DNA of 64,000 nt, taken from positions 19,077,578 to 19,141,577 of the forward strand of contig CM032131.1 of NCBI GenBank assembly GCA_018894105.1. Direction: 5' to 3'. This stretch comes from Jacaranda mimosifolia (Eukaryota; Streptophyta; Magnoliopsida; Lamiales; Bignoniaceae). The notes under the pieces are model-generated. The model was given only the letters and a program-made list of their open reading frames with translations, was not told the DNA's origin and did not search any database. Positions 38,101 through 50,738 of the stretch are shown piece by piece (position 1 is the first letter of the stretch; each line of letters opens with the position of its first letter). The position numbers were made by a program, and so were the translations under genes.

Positions 38101-41100
38101 TTGGTTAGAACATGCTTTTGATTTCATAATTTGTAGTCTGACGGTATAGAACTTTGAAAAGTTATGTCAATCTTGCAGGGTTATCCATGGGAGTTCTGAA
38201 TCTGGCAATTGTAATTCCACAGGTATAGATTGCCCTTGTTTAAAAAAGTTTGACCATTTCAATTTTTTAATGGTTTCTTTCCACTTTATGCCTGCCACTC
38301 ACTAGAATGGAAGTTTTAACACAGACGAACTGTTATTAAGACAGCATATATAACATCTACATAAGGTAGATGTGTTTCATTCCAAAAGTTGTCATTATAC
38401 CTTTCACCCGACTTTGCATCTGAAAAAATGGTTATGCTATTGAGAGGAGAAAACTTTGCCTATGTTTGGTTGCATTCCCTGAGAATGTTTTCCAATTTCC
38501 AGAATAATACAAGCTACTTCATTCCTCGAGTTGCACTGACAAAACACCTATTTTCCTACCTAAAATCCCCCTACTAAAAACATCCAAAACTACACCCTAA
38601 AAACCATACTTACTCCCTCCTTTTGTCACTTTACTTTTCACATTACTTATTCATTTCTCACTTTCTTTATTCACTTCACTCATTCATATGTATATATATA
38701 TATATATATATATACTTACATATATGAAAATGTTAAAATTTTACTAATTAAAAATTTTTCTTTTTTCTTTTTTGCATTTAGTTATAAATTTAATCAAAAA
38801 AATTAAATATAGTGTGATAATTTTTTAAATAATCTATAACATTCAATAAAATATTAGTCAAATAAATCAAAATAATCATCCAAAAATATTTAACAAAATT
38901 AACTACAATTTTAAAATATTGTTTTAATTTTAAACTAAAAAAAAGTTAGTGTCTGTTACCTACTTTTATTGTATTTATGAGAAATTATATATTAATCTAA
39001 TTTTTTTAATTATAATTCTGTAAATTTATGTAAAAATATATTCTTGAAAGAAAAATATTATTTTGTAATCTTACGCAATTTAACTATTTTTTAAAATTTT
39101 TAATTTTCTATAATCTTATACCATAAAAAAGAAATTAATAAATAATTATTAAATACTTCAGATAATTATGAAATATTTCACAAAAATTTTAAAATAGTTA
39201 TGAAACAAATTTATTACATCTGATAAATATCCAATTACGGCTTGATTAACAACGTATAACTTATAATTTATCTTCATTTTATTCATTTTTCCAATTTCGA
39301 TTTAAATATATTATTTTATTTTTCAATATATTATTTACTAATTACAAAGTGAATATGTTAAGTACATTACATAGTTAGGTCATTTTATTTAATAGTAAAT
39401 ATATTAATAACTACAGATTTATTAAAATATTGTTGATATTATCATTAAATCTTCTATAATCTATATACTAATAAACATATTATTAATTACAGACTTATAT
39501 TAAAATCTTATTAAAATATTATTTAACATATAAAATATATTATTGATTACAAACTAATTAAAATATTATCAATATTATTACAAGTATTAGTCAATTTATT
39601 ACTATTTATATTATTAAATTACAGAAATATTAAAAAATATATTTAATAAACGGTGTATAATAATACGTCTAATAATTTTCTTTTAGTTAATATTCATTAA
39701 ATACAGTTTTATAATAAAATATTATTGTTTTACTTTCATAATTTTTATTTATTTCTTCAAATTATTATGTCTTATAATTTCCTTAATTTTAGAATATTTC
39801 AAAATAAATTCCAAAAAAAATTAATTACACATAATTTCATCATAATCATATATTAATCATTACAAATATATACATACATACATCATCATCTATATGTATA
39901 CATATATTTATTAAATTTAAAAATATAATTTTACTCTGCAACCTAACCAAAAAATAATCGATTCAATATCTATAGCAAAATTTGTCCCCTCTAAAACATT
40001 TCTAAACAAACAATTTCATTTTACATGTTTTCTCAAAACAAAAACAAACAGTTGGCACATCCCATTCCCTAGATTTAACTACCCAAACACATTCTCCCCC
40101 AAAATATTTTCTAGAAAACGCCCCAAAACCAACCAAACATAGCCTTTAGTATTCTCTTTGTATTTATTTCTGAAAGAAATCATTACTTTTTTGGGGTTGT
40201 TTTAAAAAAGGTCATATAGTGAACTTTTAACATTAGGTATCCCTCTCTTTTATTGCCACATATATTTATTTAATTATTTAAGTATTTTTTAAAAAATTAT
40301 AAACTAGCAACATACAGATAATGTATTCATCAAGTTTTTAACTAAATTTATATTTATATTTTTATATTATATTTAGGAGTCAAAATCTTTATCTTTTTGC
40401 TTGTTTCCTGCTCCATGTTGTCCCCTATTTCTGCATGGTGGAAATTATACAAAGAATCAATTTTAGTTGTTTTTTGGTGGTTTACAATTGCATTTTTATC
40501 ATTTCTGCTTTGTTCTCTTTCATTTCATGGACTACAATTTCTTCTTTGGTGCATTACTTTCCTTATTTATTATTATTGTTTATTTTTATATTATATTATT
40601 TATTTAGTTAAATATAGAAAGTAATAAAAGGAAATTATTTTTATATTATGTTTATTTAATTAAAATATAAAAAATAAAATTAAAAATATAAGATATTTGC
40701 AAAATTTAAAAGCCTCGTGAGTTATCTCATCGCTTTCGAATAGTCATATATGAACTCGACTTTGGTCAAACTAGGCTCTTCTCATCTTATAACCTTATCC
40801 CATAGTAAAATTTTCACATAACATTGCTAAGTTTCAAACTTAAATTATAGCATTTTAACATAATAACACATGCAAACAAGTTAAAGTTGTATTGACTCAT
40901 GATAATCATAATGTTTGCTAGTGGAATTCTCAATTCATCTTAGAATATACAAATTAATATATATATATATATAGATATAATTCCTCTTATTTATAAAAAC
41001 ACACAATGATTATAAATGATTAATAATATGAGATTATAGAAAATGAATTAAATTAATACACGAGATAAATGAAGCATCATTGAAGTTAAAATATGTAATG

Positions 41101-42758
41101 AATATGCTTTCAGTTATATTGAATATTATGAAATTGAATTAAACACAATTACATCTTTTCTAAGTATTTAATATAATATTTATATATTTTACTCTATCCT
41201 TTTAGTTTACACTTATTCTAAAAATAATTTTTGCATATTATGTTCGATACCATACATTACTTAGTTTTTATATAGATTAATAAAAGTAAATTAAAATTTT
41301 GATCTATGTGACGGCATGTCCGTTAAATGCATATGGCACGATCATGTTATGTCCACCATTTCTTCTTCATTTCTTCTTTTGATTAAAAAGTAAGGATAGA
41401 AATAGTAGAAAATTCTTTATCTAATATTTAAACAAACAAGAGACGCATTATATTTTTAAGTTAAAATAAAAAAATGTGGACCGAATTTAGTTTTCCTTCA
41501 ATAATTACATGTGGCTAATATGAGTAGCATCCTAACTCTATTTCCTTTGTTTTTTATTTAAAACCATTGACTTATTATCATATATATTTTAATAATATGA
41601 TACTTTTTTTTACTTTTTGCCCATTCTTTAGCTATTTATCAAATCCCATAGAATGACTCTATTTTTTGATAGGGATTGAATTGAGAATTTATATAATTGA
41701 ATTTTAATTAGTGCTTAAAATTTAGATAATGTTTAATTGAGTGCAATTAAAATGTTAAAAAAAATTTGGTATCTCATATGGTATATTTAAATTCATAAGA
41801 TATTAAATTTTATTTTAAAATAAGACTTGAAGTGTTGACGATAAAATTAAGATCATGAAATTGTATAAAATATTAATTTTTATATCCAAATTAATAGTGG
41901 ACTAAGTTTAAAGTAAATTAATAGATATTAATTCTTTTTGTAAATAAATATGATATATTTAAGTCTTTTTAACAAGCTTGAAATGATCAACGAATAGGCT
42001 ACATTTAATTCAATAATAAAAAATATATAATTAAAACCTAAGCTAACTAGTAATTCAAGTTACAAGTTAAGTATGACTTGATTAGTAGGTAACAGGTAAT
42101 TATAAATTTATAATTTAATCAACAGGTTGCAGATAGTGAGTTAAAAAAAGTATGTAACGTTAAACTTTTACTATGGGGTTCCTAGTTTTAGACAACCCCT
42201 ACTTTTCTTTGATGGTTATTCTGTGTAAGAACCATTTCTCTTTGACAATTATTCTGTTCGGAAACCATTTCTCTGATATCTTTATTAAATTTTGACTTCC
42301 ATGTGATGTATGCTTAACTATCTATTTCCTGCTTATCTCTGAGATGTTGCATCTTCTACAGGACACTTATCTTGAGCATTTGACAGTATAGTTTTGAGTT
42401 TCTTTCTATACTTTCTTATCTGGAATAGCTTTATTTCTTTTCAAAATGTTTCTTCTAACAATTACAATAAGGAATTGATCTAAGGAGCAATTTTCATAAA
42501 ATCATATTGTTCGTGAGATATTTCTGGAAGTCCAGAAGAGGGAATTCATTTGATACTTCTCATTCATTAGAAACTTACAAGCTTTGCTTTTGAAAACAGG
42601 TTATTGTGTCCCTTGGATCTGGTCCATGGGATGAACTCTTTGGTGGTGGCAACTCACCAGCCTTAGTTGTTGCAGCATTTGCTGCATTTCTTGGTGGGCT
42701 AATAGCCATCTTGGCGATTCCTAGAACAAGGGTTGATAAATCCAGGATCCACCATTAG
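35196..42758 (+). CDS. SUT4: Sucrose/H+ symporter, type III (SUT4/SUC4), 5 exons
   Basis: Proton-coupled sucrose transporter of the GPH/MFS type with 12 predicted membrane helices. Type III members mostly sit in the vacuolar membrane and release sucrose to the cytosol. Exons 35196-35724, 36854-37590, 38036-38099, 38179-38222 and 42600-42758 total 1533 nt, giving 510 aa with all phases consistent and GT-AG introns. Landmarks are the family start [20 protein letters not shown] (from about residue 47), GIPHAW with His73, the RFGRRRP loop motif (104-110), [15 protein letters not shown] (161-175), the central loop in exon 2, [19 protein letters not shown] across exons 3-4, and the end [16 protein letters not shown]. 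The variable, basic N-terminus and these motifs fit SUT4 rather than types I or II. The ATG at 35196 is the only in-frame one after a stop-free leader. Intron 4 is 4.4 kb and holds a transposon-like insert. Confidence 0.95.
38460..40142. mobile_element. Candidate MITE-like insert in SUT4 intron 4
   Basis: Terminal inverted repeat CTATGTTTGGTTG at the left is matched by CAACCAAACATAG at the right, with CCCTGAGAATG and CATTCTCCCCC-like strings just inside. The interior is very AT-rich without coding sequence; an (AT)n run lies near 38690-38714. A 3-bp duplication GCC is possible, but no longer one is seen, so the superfamily is not assigned. Confidence 0.55.
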
Positions 42759-44119
42759 GCACATCCCTTTCTGAACTGATAGCAATACCAAGTCTCCAGA
42801 TTGGAATATTATAGCATAAACAGAGAAAGGATAGTTAAAGTCTGAAGGACCTATAACATCATGGTATGGCCCATGTGGCTGGTTTGGATTCATGTTCTAA
42901 AATGCATGTTAAATGGGAGAAACGCAGTAAAACAAATACAAGTGACATTTGGGAATCTTTTAAGGACTTAAGAATTGGCCTCTGCAGAAAATGGGCTGTG
43001 GGAATATTTGAAGCTTTTGTTTTAGCAAGGACAGAATGCTATATGGAATAGTGTTTTGCACATGTACTACTACAATGCCATAAGTGCCAGTCCTGTGAAC
43101 GAAGTTTTGTTCTTCTGTAATATCTCTGGGTGTGGCATGTAATCTTAACTGAGACCAACATCAGAACACGGATCTTTGTTTCTCTCAATGTAAATAGCAC
43201 GGAAGTTTGACCTTGGTGGCATAATAAATAGTATGTAGCAGTGTGAAACAAGAAAAATTAAGTGCTACAATTTTTGTCAATGTTCTGTTTGCTCCATGCT
43301 TTTGCTGTTCATTATTCATAATTCATAAAAAATTGACAGTGTTGGTGCAAGCTTGCAACATACATGTTCTAGACTATATTATCCCAAGCTTGTAGCATAG
43401 TATATTTATGCTAATATCTTTTTTCGTTTTTCTACTATTGAATAAGTTATTGACCTAGATGAAGCTGCTTGTAGGACTCATATTTGAATGATGTTGCTTT
43501 ACAGTTAGAATGACTATGGGGTATTAGTATTATTATCACTGTGGTAAATAGATAATAAAAAAAAGCAAGGTATGTTCAGCTATTGATTCACACATCATTT
43601 GCAATACCACTAGGCTTATTAAGATAAACTGCAAATAACTGCTGATTTATTCCTGAAGAACAAAATATAATTTCTTTAGGAATGTTGATTGCCCATTACT
43701 GGTGTAACAGCTATGCTCTAGAATCTCATGCAATTTGTGTGTTAGCTGGTGAGTGAGTGGGTTTTTGTTGGTGGTAAAATTCAATGGGTTGCGGCACATG
43801 AAACCTTGTCAAATTCACAGTCTTTACCTGTCTTGAGGAAGTATGGCTAGAGCTTTAGAAAATGTCACTTTATCAGCATTTTCTTTCTTTTCTCGCGTCT
43901 TAGCTTCGGTATAAATTTTACGTTTATTGTATTAAACGTATCTACAAAAGGTTTGATTTTGTTCTTCTGATCCCTGTTACATACACAGAAAATAGTTCCA
44001 TGGCTTTTGCGGTAAGACACATAAATGTTTGACAGAATGACAACTTGACAAAATTATTTTATCAAAGTTCTACATAACCGTACTTTTGTTACTAATGCAG
44101 TTAACTTTCCTATTTGTTG
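42759..44119. other. 3' flank of SUT4
   Basis: The first few hundred bases are probably 3' untranslated sequence, being less AT-rich than what follows. Short open frames on both strands have no recognisable product. Confidence 0.4.
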
Positions 44120-44128
44120 GATGGAATT

Positions 44129-45403
44129 CAGGGACAGATCTAGAACTGAGACTCTGGGGAGGCGAAAATTATAAAACATAAAAGTTCAAGTATAAGTTTT
44201 ATAATCTATGAATTCGCAATACATATCATCGAATTTGAGCGCGACGCTCTTCCATATCATAAAATTCATCAATGATCGAATAAATGTCAAAATTTTTAGC
44301 AATATTTTTCTCAATATAAGTAACTAAACAATTAGCTAAAAAATAATCTTCCATCTCATTTCTAAGCCTATTTTTGACAATATTCATAGCAGAAAAGTTC
44401 TCTAACTTGCAGTTGTTAAAATAGGAAGAACCACTAACAAGCGAAGCAAACGATCGAGTAAATGATAAGTTTTTTATTTTCCTATTTTCAACAATTCTTG
44501 GCATAACTCAGAAATTGTTGACAAATTCTTCAACTCAGAATAATGAGGCACATCGAGCTCATAGTGTTGTACTTGTACTCTAAGATGCATCCTCTCCATA
44601 TCAGAAAAATCATCTGGATAAAATTTAGTTGTCAATTCACAAATGTGATCAACATTGAAATCGGCGAAGATGTTTTTTACCTGAAGCTAGATAATCAGTA
44701 AGAATAGGCTGATAGTCCACTTTGTATATAAAATCTTTGAACTTTGTCCCTTTGGTCAGTATTATATTGCCAAATTGGTAAGTGTTTTTCTGGATCTTTT
44801 TCTAATAAAGAAACATCAACATCTTTTTCTACTCTTGGAATTTTAGATTGATGTTGTTTTTCATTGCTAGATTGAATTGTTGATGATGAAGTAGAATATG
44901 ATTCACTAACTCTTGCATTATCACTAGCTTTTCTCTTGAAAAATGAATCGATGGTATTAAGCTTGCCCTTGATTATTTTGTCTTTTTGCCTTAATCTCAT
45001 TGCAGTCAAATGAGAGATTTTAATTATTCTGTGAGTTCCTATAAAGTTATAAATGTTTTCTTTGACTAGATTCCTATAAATATGTTTTCAAACAAATAAA
45101 ATAAAAGTTCCCTAGTGGGCCTATCCTAATTATGAATTATTTAATTGAAAATATAAGCTTAAAAATTTGCTTTAAACATTCCAAAATTAAAATAAGTAAA
45201 GAATTAACAAAAATTATTACTAAATAATTAAATATGTACAAACTAAAACTTATTACAAAAATTCATATATATATATATATATAAATATAAGTGTGGCCGT
45301 GGGAGGGGGGCAAATATACATATGGAATCAAAGAAAAACCACCAAAATGTTGGGGGCCAGGGGGCCACTGCCCCCTCCTTGCCCCCCAGTGGATCCGTCA
45401 CTG
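44129..45403 (-). mobile_element. hAT transposon, internally deleted (1275 bp)
   Basis: Terminal inverted repeats CAGGGACAGATCTAGA (left) and CAGTGACGGATCCACTGGGG (right, reverse complement) bound the element. The 8-bp target duplication GATGGAAT is at 44120-44127 and 45404-45411, with one extra T between the left copy and the CAG terminus. It carries remains of a transposase gene on the minus strand and an (AT)n run near 45266-45284. Confidence 0.9.
44226..45009 (-). pseudogene. hAT transposase (zinc finger MYM/TTF-type family), N- and C-terminal remnants
   Basis: The N-terminal piece (45009-44695) has IDSFFKRKASD, a Ser-rich stretch, PRVEKDVDVSLLEKDP and LPIWQYNTDQRDKVQRFYI, as expected just before the TTF-type zinc finger. 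The sequence then jumps, from about 44690, to HYELDVPHYSELKNLSTISEL, and on to the dimerisation domain with NFSAMNIVKNRLRNEMEDYF and CLVTYIEKNIAKNF. The zinc finger and the whole RNase H-like catalytic core are missing. The C-terminal part also has in-frame stops and a frameshift near 44400-44480. Full proteins of this family are several hundred residues longer. It cannot be active. Confidence 0.9.
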
Positions 45404-45411
45404 GATGGAAT

Positions 45412-46847
45412 ATGTCTAAATTCTATCTTGTGTGTCCGAGAAAAGCACTTAGGATAGGCTCTTAATTGATAGCTTTTAAACACGCGAGAGGCCTAATTTT
45501 TCCTTTAGCACTTAATTTAGCATAGGATTTCAATATGTTTAATGCAGAAAAGGGGTATAGACATATAGTACAAGAGACACAGTGTTGAATTATTCAGCTG
45601 TTTACTTGCTTTGGCCTAAGGTTTATTTTGGAGAAGCAAGAATAATCATAAATGATCCCTCTTGTCTGCGTAACTGTTTCTGCTAAAGACGTAAAGGTTT
45701 CTAATTATTCTTTGGCTGCTTGAAAAGATGTTTTGAATACTGAGACATTGCTTACTATGATGCTTCAATTTTACTGTAGCTCTGTTGAAGACTGGCATAG
45801 TTGGTATCAATTTTTGGTGGATGTAGCATGTGATTCAGACATGCTTTGCTCATTGGGATTTTGTCAGTTTTGAACATCAACATCAGTGGTTACCCCATTT
45901 TCATCCATGATAATAAATTCTCTAAATGCATTTCACTAACGTCATTTTCGTTGTATAACCATGATTTTTTTTTTACCATTTTGCTATTCAAGAGAGACCC
46001 TATCAGCACAGAAAATGCAGTTGTTTTTTTGGACATTACTGTTTGCTCTACAAATTCTGCTTCTGCAGCAGAGGGCAGTAGAGGGTTCTTTCCTAGGGAA
46101 GGGAAGGCCGGGGCCAATTGGGCCAAATTCACCAACTATATATAGTGTAGGATAAAATAAAACATTTACCACTAGGCTAAAAGTTATAGCTGTTAGGAGA
46201 GGTGCAACTTTATTTCTTTATATATTTGGCAGCGGAATGCACCGTATAAGATTATGGTCAGTTTGATGACTGTATCCTATAAGTGTCATGGGTCGAATGG
46301 TTATTCTCTAAGTTAAAGGACGATCCTAGCAATAACTGAAACAATCACCTTCCAATAGTAGCATAGATGATGATGATGATGCAATTTTTGATGTAATAAT
46401 ATCTTACTTTCCTTTCAGAAAGAAACAAAAGAAAAACTGGAAGCTTTTGTAGTTTTCATCTGAGACTGTTGTTTAGGGAAAAGTATAAATAGAAAAGCAG
46501 TGCTGTTGCTGTTTGAAGGATGATTATATAAAAGGGGCACTTGCGTTGTGTTGCCTTGCAAAAATAGTACAAATAACAGAGAGACAGACAGAGGCACAGG
46601 GTTGGGCACGTTTGAGGCACCCTCATCTTTTGCTTCACAAAAAGGATACAAAATTAAGTGGCTTCAAATTGAGCACGTAGCTGAGAGTTTATCATATGTT
46701 CCCTTTCTTCCGTCTGCCGGTGGATCCCTTTTCTCCATATTCCATAAAACTCTTGAAAGATAACAACTTTTTTCCTTACTACTCACAAAAGATCCACCAG
46801 ATTTGACGTTTAAAACCCCAGCTGTTAATTTGTATAATAAAACATGC
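45412..46847. other. Unassigned intergenic DNA
   Basis: No supported gene. TATA-like strings occur at about 46483 (TATAAATA) and 46505 (TATATAAAAG), followed by a short purine-rich stretch, but no coding sequence or known RNA follows. Confidence 0.4.
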
Positions 46848-47015
46848 CAAAATTTTCTATTTCATCCTCTATTCCATCTTTTATTTCATTTCATTAATAT
46901 ATGACATGTGTATTAAATGTTTCCTCATAAAAATAATTGATTATCAGATACACTTGGCATAAATGTAGCAAGTTGAAATAGGAGATGATGGAATAGAGGA
47001 TCCAAAATGCACATC
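46848..47015. repeat. Small foldback MITE
   Basis: The left arm holds CTATTTCATCCTCTATTCCATC and the right arm the complement GATGATGGAATAGAGGATCC about 100 bases away, making an imperfect stem-loop. Ends and target duplication are not resolved. Confidence 0.55.
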
Positions 47016-49538
47016 GACATTTTTTATAAGCATTTTTGATGTTAAAGTCATTCAGTTCTTCCAATAAATGGAAAACTCAAGACCACAATTTTCTTTTTTG
47101 CTATCCAAAATATCTGTTGAACAAGTGTAGCCAAGAACGGGATGGGGCCTCAAGTTGGGGAAGTAGCCAAGAATTGTTTGGCTGTTAAAATGCAGTTGCG
47201 GACAACGCAAGTCATGCTGGGGACTGGGGTTGCATCACATGAATGTAACATGGCATATGCGGTGTGGTAGGATAGGAGGACATGCATGATGCCCACACTT
47301 TACTGTTTGTGTGTTTTTGTTTGAAACACACACAATATGCTATGTCATTTCACAAGTGCAACTACAAGGAATTCAATCCTTTCATTCCTTGCACTTATAT
47401 GTCATTACGGATAAGCCTTTTATTCCTCTTGTTCCCACACAGTTACCATTCTTAACTTAAAGGTTACTGAGATAAGAATATATAAACTTCATTTGTTGAT
47501 ATATAGGGCAGTGGTTACTTTGTCCAATCCCCTTGGCTCCATCTCTTCTTACGTTTTAAAAAGTACAGAAAATTTCCTGGTCAGACGAGGTATATGTTTG
47601 TCAACTAGCACTATATATGGTTTAAGGTTTAAGGATCTTGATGAGGAAATAAAAATAAAATTAAAGAACTATAAATTTTAAGTTTGGTTCGTTGTTAAAG
47701 AAAACAACAAAGAAAATAATGAGAAAAAGAGGGGCGATGAATGTGTTTGAGAAGAAAAGAGAGCTTAAATTAAATAAGTTTTTCCTATTAGAAATACAGG
47801 TTACAAACGATGATTTATGAAGCATGTAATATTATAAACAATTTATATTAATTTATAAACAACACAAGAAATTATAATTGCATGACACTGTTAGGAAAAA
47901 CCAACAATATATATTTCCAAAATGAAACATGCGATGTAGCAAAGTTTTTATAATTCAGTCTAGAATTAGCATAAACCAAAAGGATGAAACCAATTTGGAA
48001 TATTAATAGAATAGAATTGAATTAGTGATAAAACAGAAATATTTCATCTCAATTATATATCGCAATAGAACTATTTTCCGACTGAATCACTAATTTCTGA
48101 TTTGCTTTGAAGAAATTTTTGCCCTCCTTATCGATGGATAGGGTACTACAAAACTCTCTCCAGGATAAGGCAATTCAGAAGCTATCTACTGCACTTTAAA
48201 CCAGCTTCACCTCAAAGCACTACTCAATCACCTGAAAACTTGAGTAGACTACTTTTGATCTATATAGAATGCAGAAATGCAAAGGAAGAAGAGAAAATTA
48301 GATTTTGTTATGTTGTGTTTTTTGTTTGCAGCTAGCAACCTTATATAGGTGTGTGAGGGGGTAGAAATATGTCCAGATACATTCTAGACCAAGTGCAAGG
48401 CACCTATAAGCCGATTCGATGTTTGACTTTAGGGTTTAAACTTTTAAAATTTCAAATTAAAAAAAAAAATTAAAATTTTCAATAAAAAGATTAACTCAAA
48501 ACCAAAGACAATTTGGCCGAAGCCAGAGCTAGAGCCGACCCAGTTGTGCCATTGCGCGCATGTGGGCACACCTTATGAACCCCTTAACTGATACTTTAAC
48601 AAGTTTCAACCCTTGAATTACATATAAGTTGCGTTACCTTTGGTAAAACTACCATTTCAGGACAAGTGGATTAGTATTAGTTATAAAAATCTTTTATACT
48701 CCCATAAGTACCTATACTTTTATCCTGAGTCTATTATGTGATATCTCCTACTTTCAAAATCTATGATTTTTTTGTGCCCCTCTTTCACTCTTCACAATCT
48801 TCCATAATCCGTGCCTTTCTGTACCTCTCTTTCACTCTTCACAACAACTATGAATTTTGAACCAAATTAACACTAATCTATAGAATCGAATCATCCCTTA
48901 ATCATGTAATTAGCCCCAAAATCCTAATTGATTTAGTGTCAACTACAATATTTACTTCATTTTCCTCACTATTTTGCAAACACTATATCTTCTCTCAAAT
49001 TTTCTTTTATTTATTTTTTTCATTACAAACGAAATGATTAAAAATGTTTTCTTCAACATTTTTTTTTCTTTTTCTCAACAAAATCCTTGAACCAAACATG
49101 GTCTAAATTAAAAGGAATTTTTGCATAGGTTTGAGATTTTTTTAAAAATGTTGAATTTTAAAATTTTTGACAAAAAAGTAAATAAATAAAGAAGTGAGAA
49201 TGTTGTTTCTTCTTCCATTTTTCCACCATCAACCATCTCAATTTTCTCCTTAGTTTCCTTGTTTTTCTTCCCCTTTCTTGCAGACAACCCCACCACTGCA
49301 ATCCCTCCACCCACCTACCTAACATTGCCCTCTTCTTTTCCATATGTTTTTTTCTTGTCCTTCTCCTTCCTTTTCTTTTCCAATTAATTCTTTCTGGTGG
49401 TAATGTTGCAAACTCCTCTCTAACATACCTCAAATTGGAGATTTTATTTGACTGCGCTGGCGGTTGTGACAGTGGCAATGGCAGTGCTGCCTTCATCTTC
49501 ATCGTTGATCTGTGTGTAACAGTGAGCATTTAATTTTG

Positions 49539-49569
<31 letters not shown>

Positions 49570-49700
49570 GACTAAACAATTTTAAAATATTTACAAAAAT
49601 ACTCAAAACCTCATGAATGATTCTAATTTTGTCCGTTTTGAACCTTTTCAAAGCCAACTATATAAAGTGCGAGGTTGGAATTTAAATCCAATGAACTCCT
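47016..49700. other. Unassigned intergenic DNA
   Basis: No gene supported. 49158-49529 (minus) is an open stretch of 123 codons with a highly basic product and no recognised domain; it is not called as a gene. Confidence 0.4.
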
Positions 49701-49724
49701 ATTGTACGTATAGATAAATTTAAT

Positions 49725-49800
49725 TTGTCGAATGACCATTTGACCTAGTGACATAAATCTTACATATGAAATGTGAGATTAAGAGATCAAACCTAATAAA
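49725..49800 (+). repeat. tRNA-derived SINE-like head
   Basis: TGACCTAGTGA (49741-49751) resembles the pol III A box at 9 of 11 positions; then ACATAAATCTTACATATGAA, ATGTGAGATTAAGAG and ATCAAACC follow, in the same order as the SINE at 58151-58248. Boundaries are not defined. Confidence 0.5.
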
Positions 49801-50294
49801 TTTTTTTGATGTATGTATGTATAAATAAAAAAAAATAAAATAGAAACTAAAGTGAATGGAAAAGAAACACACTCCATCCACTTTGAAATATAGAAAAGTC
49901 ACAAACAACCACTGAGTTTCTTGGCATGGTGACGGTTAAAACAAATGTAAAATCCACCAATCATTGAAGCAGAATACCTTACAATTTGACCAAGTATATG
50001 CATGTTGCTATTAGATAAGATCAAACTTCATGCCCTCCACACCATAAGACCCGTGCATCAATAATTTCACAACCCCAACTTACAAGTGTTACTAGATATT
50101 ACAGTTGACTAATTACTAGTACTTTTGTGTGCTTTGGGGAGAAATGCATGCTGTTCTACTGTCAAAATTCTTATATGCATCAAACAGTGAACATAAAACA
50201 ATCAAGGTTTTTTTTTTTTTTCTCCCTTTAATTTTTATACACGTCATAAAAAAGTAAAGATGTTTTTTTTTTTTTAATTTATATACATGTCAAG

Positions 50295-50375
50295 CGTCTG
50301 ATAAATTCAAACTCCTAACTTCACACATTATTTGTAAGACTTATGCCAATAAACTAAATGACTATCAACTATAAA
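50295..50375 (-). repeat. tRNA-derived SINE-like head
   Basis: Read on the minus strand: TAGTTTATTGGCATAAGTCT, then TACAAATAATGTGTGAAGTT and AGGAGTTTGAA. The order and spacing match the SINE at 58151-58248. A-box-like bases are at 50346-50356. Boundaries are not defined. Confidence 0.5.
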
Positions 50376-50579
50376 AGAATCAAGTTAAGCTCCATCATTT
50401 ATAAAATCTAGATTATAATATTATATTAATATTATAATTCACAAAAAAATTTCCTTTTCCTACCCCGGGGGTCTCCCAAAGAAAAACTAGTTGCTGTTTT
50501 GCATTAGCAATTAGCTTCCTTCCCTGATTGTCGAACAAATGAGAGGTTTGTGCTTGGACTGTAGGCCCCAATCCTCTCA

Positions 50580-50738
50580 TGTTGTATATATATGAACACA
50601 CACACTTAGTATTGGCTTAGCCCCCATTAAGGGTTCACAAAAACTAGCACTACTTTCTTTCGTTTTGTTTCATTCCTCAACCTTAAAATTCACAATCCAA
50701 AACTACCTTTCTTTGATTGCATTACAGGAAAGACAGCT
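50580..50738 (+). promoter_or_regulatory. Probable core promoter and 5' leader of the MATE gene
   Basis: TATATATATGAAC at about 50585 is a candidate TATA box, 150 bases before the ATG at 50739; the intervening stretch is C- and T-rich like a plant 5' leader. No other regulatory motif is claimed. Confidence 0.4.

Noticed and set aside
45846..46172. Overlapping short frames on both strands
   Set aside because: No recognisable product; mirror-image frames on the two strands with no splice or family support.
47140..47200. AGCCAAGAATTGTTTGGCT as a possible miR169-like hairpin
   Set aside because: Only a six-base stem; it lacks the miR169 sequence and a long precursor fold.
49158..49529. 123-codon minus-strand frame with a basic product
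   Set aside because: No domain or family recognised; the composition is Lys/Arg-rich from a polypyrimidine plus strand, and no splice or promoter context supports it.
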